A stretch of 64,000 nucleotides of DNA from DTU052 sp050951725. GTDB lineage: Bacteria > Bacillota > Syntrophomonadia > Syntrophomonadales > DTU052. The position numbers and the translations under genes were made by a program. Shown here piece by piece: positions 49,819-58,163 of the stretch (position 1 is the first letter of the stretch; each line of letters opens with the position of its first letter). The notes below the pieces were generated by a model, which worked only from the letters and a program-made list of their open reading frames with translations, did no database searches and was not told the origin of the DNA. The DNA lies in assembly GCA_050951725.1 (NCBI GenBank), contig JBMNJO010000012.1:186001-250000 (forward strand). Direction: 5' to 3'.

Positions 49819-51621
49819 ATGGGCAAAGTGGTAGGGATTGACTTGGGGACTACGAACTCCTGTATCGCATTTATGGACGGTAGTGATGTTACAGTCATAA
49901 CTAATACCGAAGGCGAGAGGATTACTCCCTCAGTAGTAGGTTTCTCTAAGACTGGAGAGAGACTGGTTGGCCGGGTGGCCAAGAGGCAGGCCGTTACCAA
50001 CCCTGATAGGACGATCATGTCAGTCAAACGGCAGATGGGGACCAACTACCGCGTAAAAATAGATGATAAAGAATACTCTCCGCCCGAAATTTCGGCCATG
50101 ATTCTGCAAAAGATGAAGGCTGATGCCGAGGCTTATCTGGGGGAACCTGTTACTCAGGCAGTAATCACAGTCCCTGCGTATTTTACTGACGGTCAGCGGC
50201 AGGCCACCAAAGATGCAGGTAAGATTGCGGGTCTTGAGGTATTGCGCATAATAAATGAACCTACAGCCGCAAGCCTGGCCTACGGGCTGGAGCGGGAAGG
50301 GAACCAGACTATACTTGTCTTTGACCTGGGTGGAGGAACTTTTGATGTTTCCATTCTGGAAATTGGAGACGGGGTATTTGAGGTCAAAGCCACCAGCGGC
50401 AACAACCGGCTGGGTGGTGACGATTTTGATGACCGTATCATACAATACCTGGTGAGCGAATTCAAAAAATCGACCGGGGTTGATCTTTCTGCTGACAAGA
50501 TGGCCAAACAGCGCCTGAAAGAAGCAGCGGAGAAAGCCAAACATGAACTCTCGACCTTGACCAGTACCGACATAAATATCCCGTTCGTGACTGCAACCTC
50601 CGAGGGACCTCTGCACCTGGACCAGCAGCTTACCCGGGCCAAATTTGACGAACTGACGGCTGACCTGGTGGAGAAAACAATGGGTCCTACCCGTCAGGCC
50701 CTGAAAGATTCCGGCCTGACACCGGAGAAAATCGACCGGGTTATCCTGGTGGGTGGTTCAACCAGGATGCCATCAGTACAAAAGGCCATCAAGAACTACC
50801 TCGGCAAGGAACCATATAAAGGGATCAACCCTGACGAGGTGGTAGCTATCGGTGCGGCCATTCAGGGGGCGATCTTAGCAGGCGAGGTCAAAGACGTGGT
50901 GCTTCTCGACGTTACCCCGCTGAGCCTGGGTATTGAGACCCTGGGTGGAGTGTTTACGAAGATGATAGACCGGAATACCACCATCCCTACCTCGAAGAGC
51001 CAGATCTACACTACAGCAGCAGATAACCAGACCTCCGTGGAGATACATGTTCTTCAAGGGGAGCGATCCATGGCCAAACACAATGTTACCCTGGGTCGTT
51101 TTCACCTCGAGGGGATTCCTCCTGCACCGCGGGGGGTACCTCAGATCGAGGTTACCTTTGACATTGATGTCAACGGGATTGTGAACGTAACTGCCAAGGA
51201 TAAAGCGACGAACAAGGAACAAAAGATCACCATTACTTCCTCATCGGGCCTGACCAGCGAGGAGATCGAAAAGATGGTCAAGGATGCCGAAAAGTATGCC
51301 GAGGAGGACCGTAAATCACGGGAGAGCGCTGAAGCTCGTAACCAGGGCGACAGCATGGTTTACCAGGCCGAAAAAGCCATCAAAGACTTTGGCGAAAAGG
51401 TTGACGCGGCCCTGATCGATAAGCTTAAAGCAAGCAAGGAAGAACTGTCACAGGCCCTGGCCGGTGAGGATATAGAATTGATTACAAAGAAGACGGAGGA
51501 ACTGACAGCTGCCTTGTATGAGGTAACCTCCAAAGCTTATGAGCAGGCAGCTCCCGAAGGCGATAATCCCAATGACGGCGTATATGATGCCGATTTTGAT
51601 ATACCTGATGACAACAAATAA
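49819..51621 (+). CDS. dnaK: Chaperone DnaK (Hsp70)
   Basis: ATP-driven chaperone. The 600-residue protein has all signatures: GIDLGTTNSC, VFDLGGGTFDVSI, VILVGGSTRMPSVQ, then the substrate-binding domain (DVTPLSLGIETLGG) and the lid, ending in an acidic tail (YDADFDIPDDNK). It lacks the 24-residue insert of Gram-negative DnaK, as expected for a Gram-positive. ATG at 49819 follows CGGAGGTG. The 120 bases after grpE hold nothing I recognise. Confidence 0.98.
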   Translation: MGKVVGIDLGTTNSCIAFMDGSDVTVITNTEGERITPSVVGFSKTGERLVGRVAKRQAVTNPDRTIMSVKRQMGTNYRVKIDDKEYSPPEISAMILQKMKADAEAYLGEPVTQAVITVPAYFTDGQRQATKDAGKIAGLEVLRIINEPTAASLAYGLEREGNQTILVFDLGGGTFDVSILEIGDGVFEVKATSGNNRLGGDDFDDRIIQYLVSEFKKSTGVDLSADKMAKQRLKEAAEKAKHELSTLTSTDINIPFVTATSEGPLHLDQQLTRAKFDELTADLVEKTMGPTRQALKDSGLTPEKIDRVILVGGSTRMPSVQKAIKNYLGKEPYKGINPDEVVAIGAAIQGAILAGEVKDVVLLDVTPLSLGIETLGGVFTKMIDRNTTIPTSKSQIYTTAADNQTSVEIHVLQGERSMAKHNVTLGRFHLEGIPPAPRGVPQIEVTFDIDVNGIVNVTAKDKATNKEQKITITSSSGLTSEEIEKMVKDAEKYAEEDRKSRESAEARNQGDSMVYQAEKAIKDFGEKVDAALIDKLKASKEELSQALAGEDIELITKKTEELTAALYEVTSKAYEQAAPEGDNPNDGVYDADFDIPDDNK

Positions 51622-51646
51622 AAAAGGCAACATTGAAGGGATATAC

Positions 51647-51668
51647 GGGGGTCACAAGATCGACCCCC
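51647..51668 (+). terminator. Hairpin between dnaK and dnaJ
   Basis: GGGGGTC (51647-51653) pairs with GACCCCC (51662-51668), 8-nt loop, with possible outer AAGGG/CCCTT pairing. No clean T-run follows, so it probably lowers read-through or protects the dnaK mRNA rather than ending the operon. Confidence 0.5.
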
Positions 51669-51818
51669 TGATGCCCTTTATTAATTGTTCTTTTTCCAGT
51701 TCTGTAATGTCTGGGTTATGATATAGTAGTAAGAGATTTTTATTGCCTAAATGGATTTTATTCCTATCAGTAAGTTTATTTTCCAAATAAATCCGATACC
51801 CCGAAAGGTGGTTTTATT

Positions 51819-52931
51819 GTGGCAAAGCGGGATTACTATGAGACTTTGGGCGTTTCCCGTAATGCTTCTCCAGAAGATATTAAAAAAGCCTATCGTAATG
51901 CGGCCTTAAAATATCATCCTGATGTTGCCAAAGACAAGGAAGAGGCTGCCGTTAAGATGAAGGAACTGAACGAGGCCTACGCAGTTCTCAGTGACGAGCA
52001 GAAGCGCAGGCAGTACGACCAGTTTGGCCATTCAGCTTTTGATCCCAATCAGGGCTTTGGCGGCGGTTTTGACTTTGACATCGGCGGCGTGGGTGATATC
52101 TTTGATATTTTCTTTGGCGGTGGCGGCCGACGCCGGCGCACGGGTCCGCAACGCGGGGCGGACCGGGAGATGCAGGTGACTATTGATTTCGAGGATGCGG
52201 CCTTTGGAGCGGAGAAAGAAATCCAGTTTCCCCGCTTGGAGGACTGTGAGGTCTGTGAAGGCAGCGGCGCCGAGCCTGGCACCTCCCCTAGATCCTGTCC
52301 TACATGTGATGGGAAAGGACAGGTGCGCAGTATACAGAGCACACCCCTGGGAAGGTTTGAAACCGTCAGGACCTGTAATCGCTGCGGGGGCAGCGGTAAA
52401 ATAATAGAAAAGCCGTGTAAAAACTGTCATGGTCATGGTAAAGTCAGACGTAACCGCCGGGTAACACTGCGCGTTCCAGCAGGTGTTGACACCGGCTCCA
52501 AGCTGCGGATGCAGGGTGAAGGTGAACCCGGCGTAAATGGTGGTCCCCCCGGAGACCTTTACGTTTACATTGATGTTAAACCGCATAAGGTCTTTGAGCG
52601 GCGCGGCTTTGATATCTTTTGTGAGGTGCCGATATCCTTCGTCCAGGCGGCAATTGGGGATGAGATAGAGGTACCCGTTCTCGACGGAAAGGGGAGCATC
52701 AGAATCCCAGAAGGGACTCAGACAGGAAGCAGCTTTACCTTGAAGGGGAAGGGTATACCCCACATACGGGGACACCGGCGTGGTGATCAGATAGTGATAG
52801 TGAAGGTTGTAACTCCTACCAAACTAACTGATAAACAAAAAGAATTATTGCGGAAGTTCGGAGATGAAGAGGAGAAAAAACACGATCGCAAGGGTATTTT
52901 TAATAAGGTAAAGGATGCCTTCACTGGTTGA
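51819..52931 (+). CDS. dnaJ: Chaperone DnaJ (Hsp40)
   Basis: Stimulates DnaK ATPase and delivers clients. The 370-residue type I protein has a J domain (DYYETLGVSRNASPEDIKKAYRN, with KYHPDV carrying HPD), a Gly/Phe linker (FGGGFDFDIGGVGDIFDIFFGGG), four zinc CxxCxGxG repeats (CEVCEGSG, CPTCDGKG, CNRCGGSG, CKNCHGHG) and the C-terminal substrate domains. GTG start at 51819 with AAAGGTGG upstream. Confidence 0.97.
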   Translation: MAKRDYYETLGVSRNASPEDIKKAYRNAALKYHPDVAKDKEEAAVKMKELNEAYAVLSDEQKRRQYDQFGHSAFDPNQGFGGGFDFDIGGVGDIFDIFFGGGGRRRRTGPQRGADREMQVTIDFEDAAFGAEKEIQFPRLEDCEVCEGSGAEPGTSPRSCPTCDGKGQVRSIQSTPLGRFETVRTCNRCGGSGKIIEKPCKNCHGHGKVRRNRRVTLRVPAGVDTGSKLRMQGEGEPGVNGGPPGDLYVYIDVKPHKVFERRGFDIFCEVPISFVQAAIGDEIEVPVLDGKGSIRIPEGTQTGSSFTLKGKGIPHIRGHRRGDQIVIVKVVTPTKLTDKQKELLRKFGDEEEKKHDRKGIFNKVKDAFTG

Positions 52932-52975
52932 TAACCTTTCTCAAGTGAGTCAACTATTTATTGGGAGTGAATGGT

Positions 52976-53887
52976 GTGGAATGGAGTGAAATCCGAGTCT
53001 CGACTGAAGAACCCTGCGCTGAGGTCATCGCAGGGTTATTTCATGAATGGGGAGCTGGCGGGGTTATTATTGAAGATCCCTATGCCATCCGAGAGCATAT
53101 TGCCCAGGGGATTTGGGATGCACACAGCTTTGAGCAGGAGTACCTGGAGCGCAGCTGTGTAGTGATCAGGGCATTTTATCCCGCTCCCTACGCACCTTCT
53201 GTGAAACAAATAGATGATCTCAAATCTATTGCGGGCGATGCCTGTCACATTGAAGTTCTCACGGTGCGAGATGAAGATTGGGCCGATAACTGGAAGGCTT
53301 ATTATCACACAACTCGTACCGGGCGCAATCTGGTGATCAAACCGTCCTGGGAACGATATGAACCACAGGAGGGGGATCTGATTATCGAACTCGACCCCGG
53401 GATGGCATTTGGTACCGGCACCCATATTACCACCCGCCAGTGTTTGGAAATACTAGAGACATCACTGATTCCAGGCCAAAGCGTATTGGATATAGGCACC
53501 GGTTCCGGCATCCTGTCCATTGCCGCAGCCAAATTGGGTGCGAGGGAGATCAAAGCCATTGACAACGATCCCGTCGCGGTGGAGATTGCGCGGCAGAATG
53601 TTAAGAAGAATGGAGTAGAACATCTGGTGACCATTGAACAGCAGGATCTGGCAGAATTCAATGATTCAGAAGTGGATCTGATCGTCGCTAACCTGACCGC
53701 TCCAGTCTTCCGGCAGTTGATTGACCGAATCGTGTCCTTGACCCTATCCGGGGGAATGATAATAGCAGGCGGTATCGGCAAGGAACAGTGGCCCGGGTTG
53801 AAAGAAGCAATGAAACAACACGGACTGAACCTGGAGAGCATCAAAGAGGACGAGGACTGGGTAGCGGTTCTGGCCCGGAGGGTATAG
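52976..53887 (+). CDS. prmA: Ribosomal protein L11 methyltransferase
   Basis: SAM-dependent trimethylation of L11. The 303-residue protein has the N-terminal L11-binding domain (MEWSEIRVSTEEPC) and the methyltransferase motif I VLDIGTGSGILSIAAAKLGA, followed by KAIDNDPVAVEIARQN and VANLTAPVF. I chose the GTG at 52976 because GGGAG is eight bases upstream and the result begins like other PrmA proteins; TTG 52961 is less likely. It follows dnaJ in the usual Firmicute order. Confidence 0.94.
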   Translation: MEWSEIRVSTEEPCAEVIAGLFHEWGAGGVIIEDPYAIREHIAQGIWDAHSFEQEYLERSCVVIRAFYPAPYAPSVKQIDDLKSIAGDACHIEVLTVRDEDWADNWKAYYHTTRTGRNLVIKPSWERYEPQEGDLIIELDPGMAFGTGTHITTRQCLEILETSLIPGQSVLDIGTGSGILSIAAAKLGAREIKAIDNDPVAVEIARQNVKKNGVEHLVTIEQQDLAEFNDSEVDLIVANLTAPVFRQLIDRIVSLTLSGGMIIAGGIGKEQWPGLKEAMKQHGLNLESIKEDEDWVAVLARRV

Positions 53888-53889
53888 CC

Positions 53890-54648
53890 GTGCGCCGTTT
53901 TTTTGTTGCCCCAGACAACATATTGGGTATGCAGGTATTTATTGATGGAGACGAAGCCCGACACATTGCTGTGGTATTGCGATCACAGCCAGGCGATGAG
54001 ATCATTGTGTTCGATGGTTCCGAATACGAATATGAGGTCAGACTCTTATCTGTCACCAGCTCCATGGTTACCGGTCAGGTACTCTCTTCAAGGCTGACAA
54101 CTGCTGACCCCCCTATAGCAATAACTCTGGTTCAAGGTTTGGCCAAAGGAGAGAAAATGGATTACATAATACAGAAATCGGTGGAACTGGGGGCAAACCG
54201 AATCATACCGGTTCAGACCGATCATTCAGTGGTCAAGTTGGACCGTGAAAGAGCACTCGGTAAGGTTAAACGCTGGAACAGGATGACGCTGGAAGCCTGC
54301 AAACAGTGTGGGCGCAATCAACCCCCGGTGGTTGAAGAGGTATCCCGTTTAGATGCGGTTTTGAAGCGAGTATCAGGGATGATGCCCAGTATTTTCTTTT
54401 ATGAACAGTGCAAGACTAATAAGCTAGGAGCATTATTAAACCAGCACCGCCAGGAGATGTTGGAACAGGGCGTAGCGGTATTCATTGGACCGGAGGGAGG
54501 TTTCTCTCAATCCGAGGCCCAGCTGGCGGAGAAAAGTGGAGCGTTGATGGCCGGACTGGGACCTCGAACGCTACGTACCGAGACTGCCGGATTGGCAGCG
54601 CTTACTATCCTCATGTGGGAATTGGGAGACCTGGGAGGTAACAGGTGA
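53890..54648 (+). CDS. rsmE: 16S rRNA (uracil-1498-N3)-methyltransferase RsmE
   Basis: SPOUT-class methyltransferase for m3U1498 of 16S rRNA. The 252-residue protein starts MRRFFVAPDNILGMQVFIDGDEARHIAVVLR (PUA-like part). It then has QGLAKGEKMDYIIQKSVELGANRIIPVQTDHSVVK and the knotted SAM site FIGPEGGFSQSEAQLAE and GLGPRTLRTETAGLAAL. The GTG at 53890 follows GGAGGG and lies two bases after prmA. A longer frame running back into prmA is not credible. Confidence 0.95.
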   Translation: MRRFFVAPDNILGMQVFIDGDEARHIAVVLRSQPGDEIIVFDGSEYEYEVRLLSVTSSMVTGQVLSSRLTTADPPIAITLVQGLAKGEKMDYIIQKSVELGANRIIPVQTDHSVVKLDRERALGKVKRWNRMTLEACKQCGRNQPPVVEEVSRLDAVLKRVSGMMPSIFFYEQCKTNKLGALLNQHRQEMLEQGVAVFIGPEGGFSQSEAQLAEKSGALMAGLGPRTLRTETAGLAALTILMWELGDLGGNR

Positions 54649-55961
54649 AGGCTCGAGGTAGTCGTGTATCATTTTTAACCTTGGGATGCAAAGTAAACCA
54701 AGTGGAGACAGAAGCACTGAGGGAGGAATTCATTCTAAACGGGTATGAAATCGTGGATTTCAATGATATAGCTGATATTTACGTGATAAATACCTGTGCA
54801 GTAACACGTACAGCAGAAAAGAAGTCACGGGCTGTCGTGCGTCGAGCAAAGAGGAGGAATCCTCACAGTCTGGTAGTTGTTACCGGGTGTTACGGTCAAG
54901 TGGCCAGATCTGATCTGATGTCCTTGCCGGAGGTGGACCTGGTGGTTCCTAATCAGGATAAGGAATACCTGATGGAGTGCTTGGAACGGCATATTACGCA
55001 GGAAGAAAAGATTACCAGCAATCGCACTCGCTGGCTGCGACCAGTCAGATACACCTATCACCATGGGCGTACCCGCGGATTTGTTAAAATTCAGGATGGT
55101 TGTGAAAACTATTGTTCATACTGTATTGTTCCCCTGGCTCGCGGACCGGTTAGGAGCAAACTCCCGCAGCATGTAATAGAAGAGATTCAGCACATGGTGG
55201 CCAACGACTACCGGGAAATTGTTTTAAACGGGATCCACCTGGGCCAGTACGGCAAGGATTTGGAGGGATGGGACCTCGTTCGGCTGCTCGAGTTGATCCT
55301 TCTGGAGGTCCCTGGAAACTACAGAATCCGTCTGGGTTCAATCGAACCCACAGAGATCAACGAGGTTCTGGTTGATATGGTTATCAATGAACCGCGGTTA
55401 TGCAATCACCTGCATATTCCATTACAGAGCGGCAGTGATACCATCCTTAAAGCGATGAACAGGAATTACACCGCTGCCCAGTACCTGACTGTCCTGGCTG
55501 ATATCTACTCCCGTCAACCACGAATGGGCTTGACCGCTGATGTGATGGTTGGCTTTCCTGGTGAGGGGGAAGAGGAGTTTCAAGAAACCCGTCGTCTGGT
55601 CGAACACAGCCCGCTGAATGACCTGCATGTCTTCAGGTATTCAGTTCGTCCGGGCACAAGGGCGGCGGCGATGGAGAATCAGATCAGCGAGGAGACAAAA
55701 AACAGACGCAGTCAGGAACTGATCGAAGCAGGGCGTACCCGGAGATTGAAATTTCTCCAAGGCCTGCTTGGCGAAGAGTTGCAAGTCTTGACCGAAGAAA
55801 CTGCTTCAGGAGGTTTAAGGGGTCTAAGTGAGAACTATGTAGATGTCATCGTGGAACAGGCAGAGGACATCAACCGGTTTTACAGTACCAGAATTAATAA
55901 AATACATGGATCAGGGTTGTCGGGCCAACCAGTAGGGATCCCCCGCCGTTGCAAAACTTGA
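54645..55961 (+). CDS. mtaB: tRNA t6A37 methylthiotransferase MtaB
   Basis: Radical SAM enzyme converting t6A to ms2t6A at tRNA position 37. The 438-residue protein has the N-terminal UPF0004 domain with Cys ligands (TLGCKVNQVETEAL, VINTCAVT, VVTGCYGQ), the radical SAM motif QDGCENYCSYCIVPLARG, and a C-terminal TRAM-like part. The GTG at 54645 overlaps the rsmE stop (GTGA), and GGGAGG precedes it, so the two are coupled. Confidence 0.93.
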   Translation: MKARGSRVSFLTLGCKVNQVETEALREEFILNGYEIVDFNDIADIYVINTCAVTRTAEKKSRAVVRRAKRRNPHSLVVVTGCYGQVARSDLMSLPEVDLVVPNQDKEYLMECLERHITQEEKITSNRTRWLRPVRYTYHHGRTRGFVKIQDGCENYCSYCIVPLARGPVRSKLPQHVIEEIQHMVANDYREIVLNGIHLGQYGKDLEGWDLVRLLELILLEVPGNYRIRLGSIEPTEINEVLVDMVINEPRLCNHLHIPLQSGSDTILKAMNRNYTAAQYLTVLADIYSRQPRMGLTADVMVGFPGEGEEEFQETRRLVEHSPLNDLHVFRYSVRPGTRAAAMENQISEETKNRRSQELIEAGRTRRLKFLQGLLGEELQVLTEETASGGLRGLSENYVDVIVEQAEDINRFYSTRINKIHGSGLSGQPVGIPRRCKT

Positions 55962-56106
55962 TTTCTAAACATTAAAACAATTAAAATATATTTGACAATA
56001 TTTTTCTTAACAGTTCCCAAACCTGATGGAAAACTGAGGAAGTTACAACCCCGGGGAGGAATATTTCGGCTAATCGTTGAATCAATACGGTAAAGGGGGT
56101 GAAGAA

Positions 56107-56436
56107 TTGACTGAATGCCTGTTTTGCAAGATAATCAACAAGGAAATCAGCTCCGCTATAGTCTTTGAAGATGATGACGTTTTGGCAATAAACGATATTA
56201 ACCCCCAGGCACCTGTTCATATTCTGCTTATGCCCAAGAGGCATATAGCCAATTTGGAGGATGTCCAGGAATCGGATCTTAGCCTATTGGGATATATACA
56301 GTTCCGGGCCCGGGAAATTGCACGGCAGGTTGGTCTGGATGGGCACTATCGGGTTATGACCAATTGTGGAGAGAAAGCTGGACAAAGAGTATTTCATTTG
56401 CACTACCACCTCATGGGCGGAAAAGAAATGGACTAG
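56107..56436 (+). CDS. HIT family nucleotide-binding hydrolase
   Basis: A 109-residue HINT-type protein that hydrolyses purine nucleoside phosphoramidates or similar. Seen: CLFCKIINKEISSAIVFEDDDVLAINDINPQAPVHILLMPKRHIANL and the histidine triad FHLHYHLMGGKEMD. I chose the TTG at 56107 (MTECLFCKI), nine bases after GGGGGTG. It precedes rpsU, a common Firmicute arrangement. Confidence 0.93.
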   Translation: MTECLFCKIINKEISSAIVFEDDDVLAINDINPQAPVHILLMPKRHIANLEDVQESDLSLLGYIQFRAREIARQVGLDGHYRVMTNCGEKAGQRVFHLHYHLMGGKEMD

Positions 56437-56522
56437 GAGTTGGCTGGCTTGACGTTGGGGCGGGCCAAGGAGTAGAATAAAAAGGTATGCTGCAACGGCT
56501 ATGTGAGGAGGGGAGGGAAACG

Positions 56523-56708
56523 ATGAGCGAAATTAAAGTTGGTAAAAACGAATCTTTGGATAGTGCTATAAAGAGATTTAAACGGTCTTGCCAGCGTGCA
56601 GGCATTATGCAGGAAATGAGAAAACACGAGCATTACGACAAGCCCAGTGTCAGAAGGAAAAAGAAAGCGGAAGCAGCCCGGAAAAAGAAGAAGAAAATAG
56701 GGAGGTAA
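56523..56708 (+). CDS. rpsU: 30S ribosomal protein S21
   Basis: The 61-residue protein is standard S21: MSEIKVGKNESLDSAIKRFKR, MRKHEHYDKPSVRRKKKAEAARKKKKK. ATG at 56523 follows GGAGGGAAACG. Only three bases separate its stop from yqeY. Confidence 0.96.
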   Translation: MSEIKVGKNESLDSAIKRFKRSCQRAGIMQEMRKHEHYDKPSVRRKKKAEAARKKKKKIGR

Positions 56709-56711
56709 CAG

Positions 56712-57164
56712 ATGACCCTGAAGGACTCTCTATCCGCTGATATGAAAGTGGCAATGAAAGAGAGAAACGCAAAAACCAGGTTATCGGTACTGAGACTCCT
56801 AAAAGCCGCTATTCAATATAAAGAAATCGAGATACAACGTGAGCTTAACGACGAGGAAGTTCTGGAAGTTATAGCCCGGGAAATCAAACAGCGGCAGGAA
56901 GCTATTCCAGATTATCAGCGGGCCAACAGGGAAGAAGCTGTTAATAAGCTTAAAGAAGAAATCGAGTGTCTTCAAACCTACCTCCCCCAACAGATGACTG
57001 AAGAAGAGATTCGGAACCTGACTATACAGGTTATCAAAGAAAACCAAGCTCAGGGTCCCAAAGATATTGGCAAAGTCATGAAAGCTATTATGCCACGGAT
57101 TAAAGGCCGGGCTGACGGGAAATTGGTCAATATCATTGTAAAACAAACCCTCGAATCTAATTAA
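56712..57164 (+). CDS. yqeY: GatB/YqeY domain protein
   Basis: A 150-residue protein of the YqeY family, related to the tail domain of GatB and possibly tRNA-linked, without a settled function. Typical sequence: LKDSLSADMKVAMKERNAKTRLSVLRLLKAAI, EIECLQTYLPQQMTEEEI, and the C-terminal MPRIKGRADGKLVNIIVKQTL. ATG start after GGGAGG within the end of rpsU; co-translated. Confidence 0.92.
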   Translation: MTLKDSLSADMKVAMKERNAKTRLSVLRLLKAAIQYKEIEIQRELNDEEVLEVIAREIKQRQEAIPDYQRANREEAVNKLKEEIECLQTYLPQQMTEEEIRNLTIQVIKENQAQGPKDIGKVMKAIMPRIKGRADGKLVNIIVKQTLESN

Positions 57165-57205
57165 AGCCTGGCAGGAGTAAAATCCATGCCGGGCTTTATC
57201 CTTTT
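57163..57205 (+). terminator. Terminator after yqeY
   Basis: AAAGCCTGGCA (57163-57173, overlapping the yqeY stop) pairs with TGCCGGGCTTT (57187-57197) through one G-T pair, 13-nt loop, then ATCCTTTTC. Confidence 0.8.
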
Positions 57206-57270
57206 CTTGAAGGTTTGGTATATAATTTCATCAATAGCCAATGGCGGACAACGTTGCGGAGGTAATTCAA

Positions 57271-57387
57271 ATGGCATTTATGAACAAAGGTATGCAAAGA
57301 CGAAACCAGCGGATTGTTCTTTACGTGATAGTGTTTCTGGTTATCATAAGTTTTCTTCTCACAATAGTCCTCCCCCTTTGGATGTAG
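57271..57387 (+). CDS. 38-residue single-helix membrane peptide
   Basis: ATG at 57271 follows GGAGG (57258-57262) at eight bases. The product is a basic N-terminus (NKGMQRRNQR) and one membrane helix (IVLYVIVFLVIISFLLTIVL), ending PLWM. Small peptides of this shape, such as the stressosome-associated Prli42 type, are conserved in Firmicutes, and this may be a relative; the resemblance is by design only. It lies after the yqeY terminator, so it needs its own promoter. Confidence 0.6.
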   Translation: MAFMNKGMQRRNQRIVLYVIVFLVIISFLLTIVLPLWM

Positions 57388-57435
57388 TTAAACGTGCAGA
57401 TTAAAACTGGAACAGGTTTGGGACCAAGGATTTTG

Positions 57436-57646
57436 GGGATACCATATAGAATACATGCCCACCTCGGCGGAGCATATAATTTGGTATGGTATCCCGAAAT
57501 ACCCCCATGCCTAGTCTCTAATGTGGGTGGAACGCAGGTACCGTCCAGAGTGCTGCACGTCTAAACTCATCACTGCTACATCCATGGTTGCACACGCCAT
57601 TTCTGCCCATAGAAACACCGGTTGTATACCGGTGTTTAGATTTTTT
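57436..57646 (+). terminator. Long inverted repeat and terminator before yqfC
   Basis: GGGATACCATA (57436-57446) pairs perfectly with TATGGTATCCC (57485-57495) around a 38-nt loop that has its own ATGC/GCAT pairing. Further on, AAACACCGG (57613-57621) pairs with CCGGTGTTT (57629-57637), followed by AGATTTTTT: a good rho-independent terminator, probably for the small membrane peptide gene. I see no gene between 57388 and 57787. Confidence 0.75.
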
Positions 57647-57787
57647 AGCCGCCAAACGTGCGTTAACCGCCCTTCCTCTACCTCAATCTATGGTCAAATT
57701 CTTTCGTCTTTCTCCTGTTCAGGTTTCGGATTTGGTGAATCGGTCTGTAACTGTGAGCATAAAGTGTACTGGATAGGAGGGAGTTCT

Positions 57788-58072
57788 GTGCCCAAAAAAC
57801 CAAGACCGGACACACTGGAACGGCTCCTGGGTGATATGCTGGACCTGCCGAAAGACCTGGTTTTAGACCTGCCACGTATTGTTATTATCGGCCAAAGAGA
57901 ACTGCACCTGGAAAATCATAAGGGAATAATCGAGTACGGTGATTCCTGCATCAAGATTAACCTGGCACGGGGTTTGTTGGAGATAAAGGGCGAGGGATTG
58001 GAGATTAAGCTGATTATGCAGGACGAGGTCAGCATTATCGGTATAATTAACAGCCTCCGTTTTGTTGAATAG
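57788..58072 (+). CDS. yqfC: Sporulation protein YqfC
   Basis: A 94-residue YabP/YqfC-family protein made in the mother cell in Bacillus (sigma-E regulon). Typical sequence: LPKDLVLDLPRIVIIGQRELHLENHKGIIEYG, INLARGLLEIKGEGLEIKLI, ISIIGIINSLRF-like end. I chose the GTG at 57788, after AGGAGGGAG; longer frames run back through a terminator. A sigma-E-like promoter should lie in 57700-57775, but I cannot place it firmly. Confidence 0.9.
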   Translation: MPKKPRPDTLERLLGDMLDLPKDLVLDLPRIVIIGQRELHLENHKGIIEYGDSCIKINLARGLLEIKGEGLEIKLIMQDEVSIIGIINSLRFVE

Positions 58073-58103
58073 AGCCGACCGTGACCCTTTTTCCCGGCAA
58101 TGG

Positions 58104-58127
58104 ACCAGGCGTTCGTGCCTGGTTTTA
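58104..58127 (+). terminator. Terminator or attenuator between yqfC and yqfD
   Basis: ACCAGGC (58104-58110) pairs with GCCTGGT (58117-58123), 6-nt loop, then TTTAT. Since yqfC and yqfD are normally one operon, it may only reduce read-through. Confidence 0.65.
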
Positions 58128-58163
58128 TGAAATAGCTCTGCTTGTAAGTTAGGGGGGGACAAA

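Noticed and set aside
52032..52775. 247-codon minus-strand frame opposite dnaJ
   Set aside because: Shadow of dnaJ; low-complexity composition mirrors the Gly-rich coding strand.
55992..55997. TTGACA upstream of the HIT gene as a promoter
   Set aside because: No -10 hexamer at acceptable spacing follows it.
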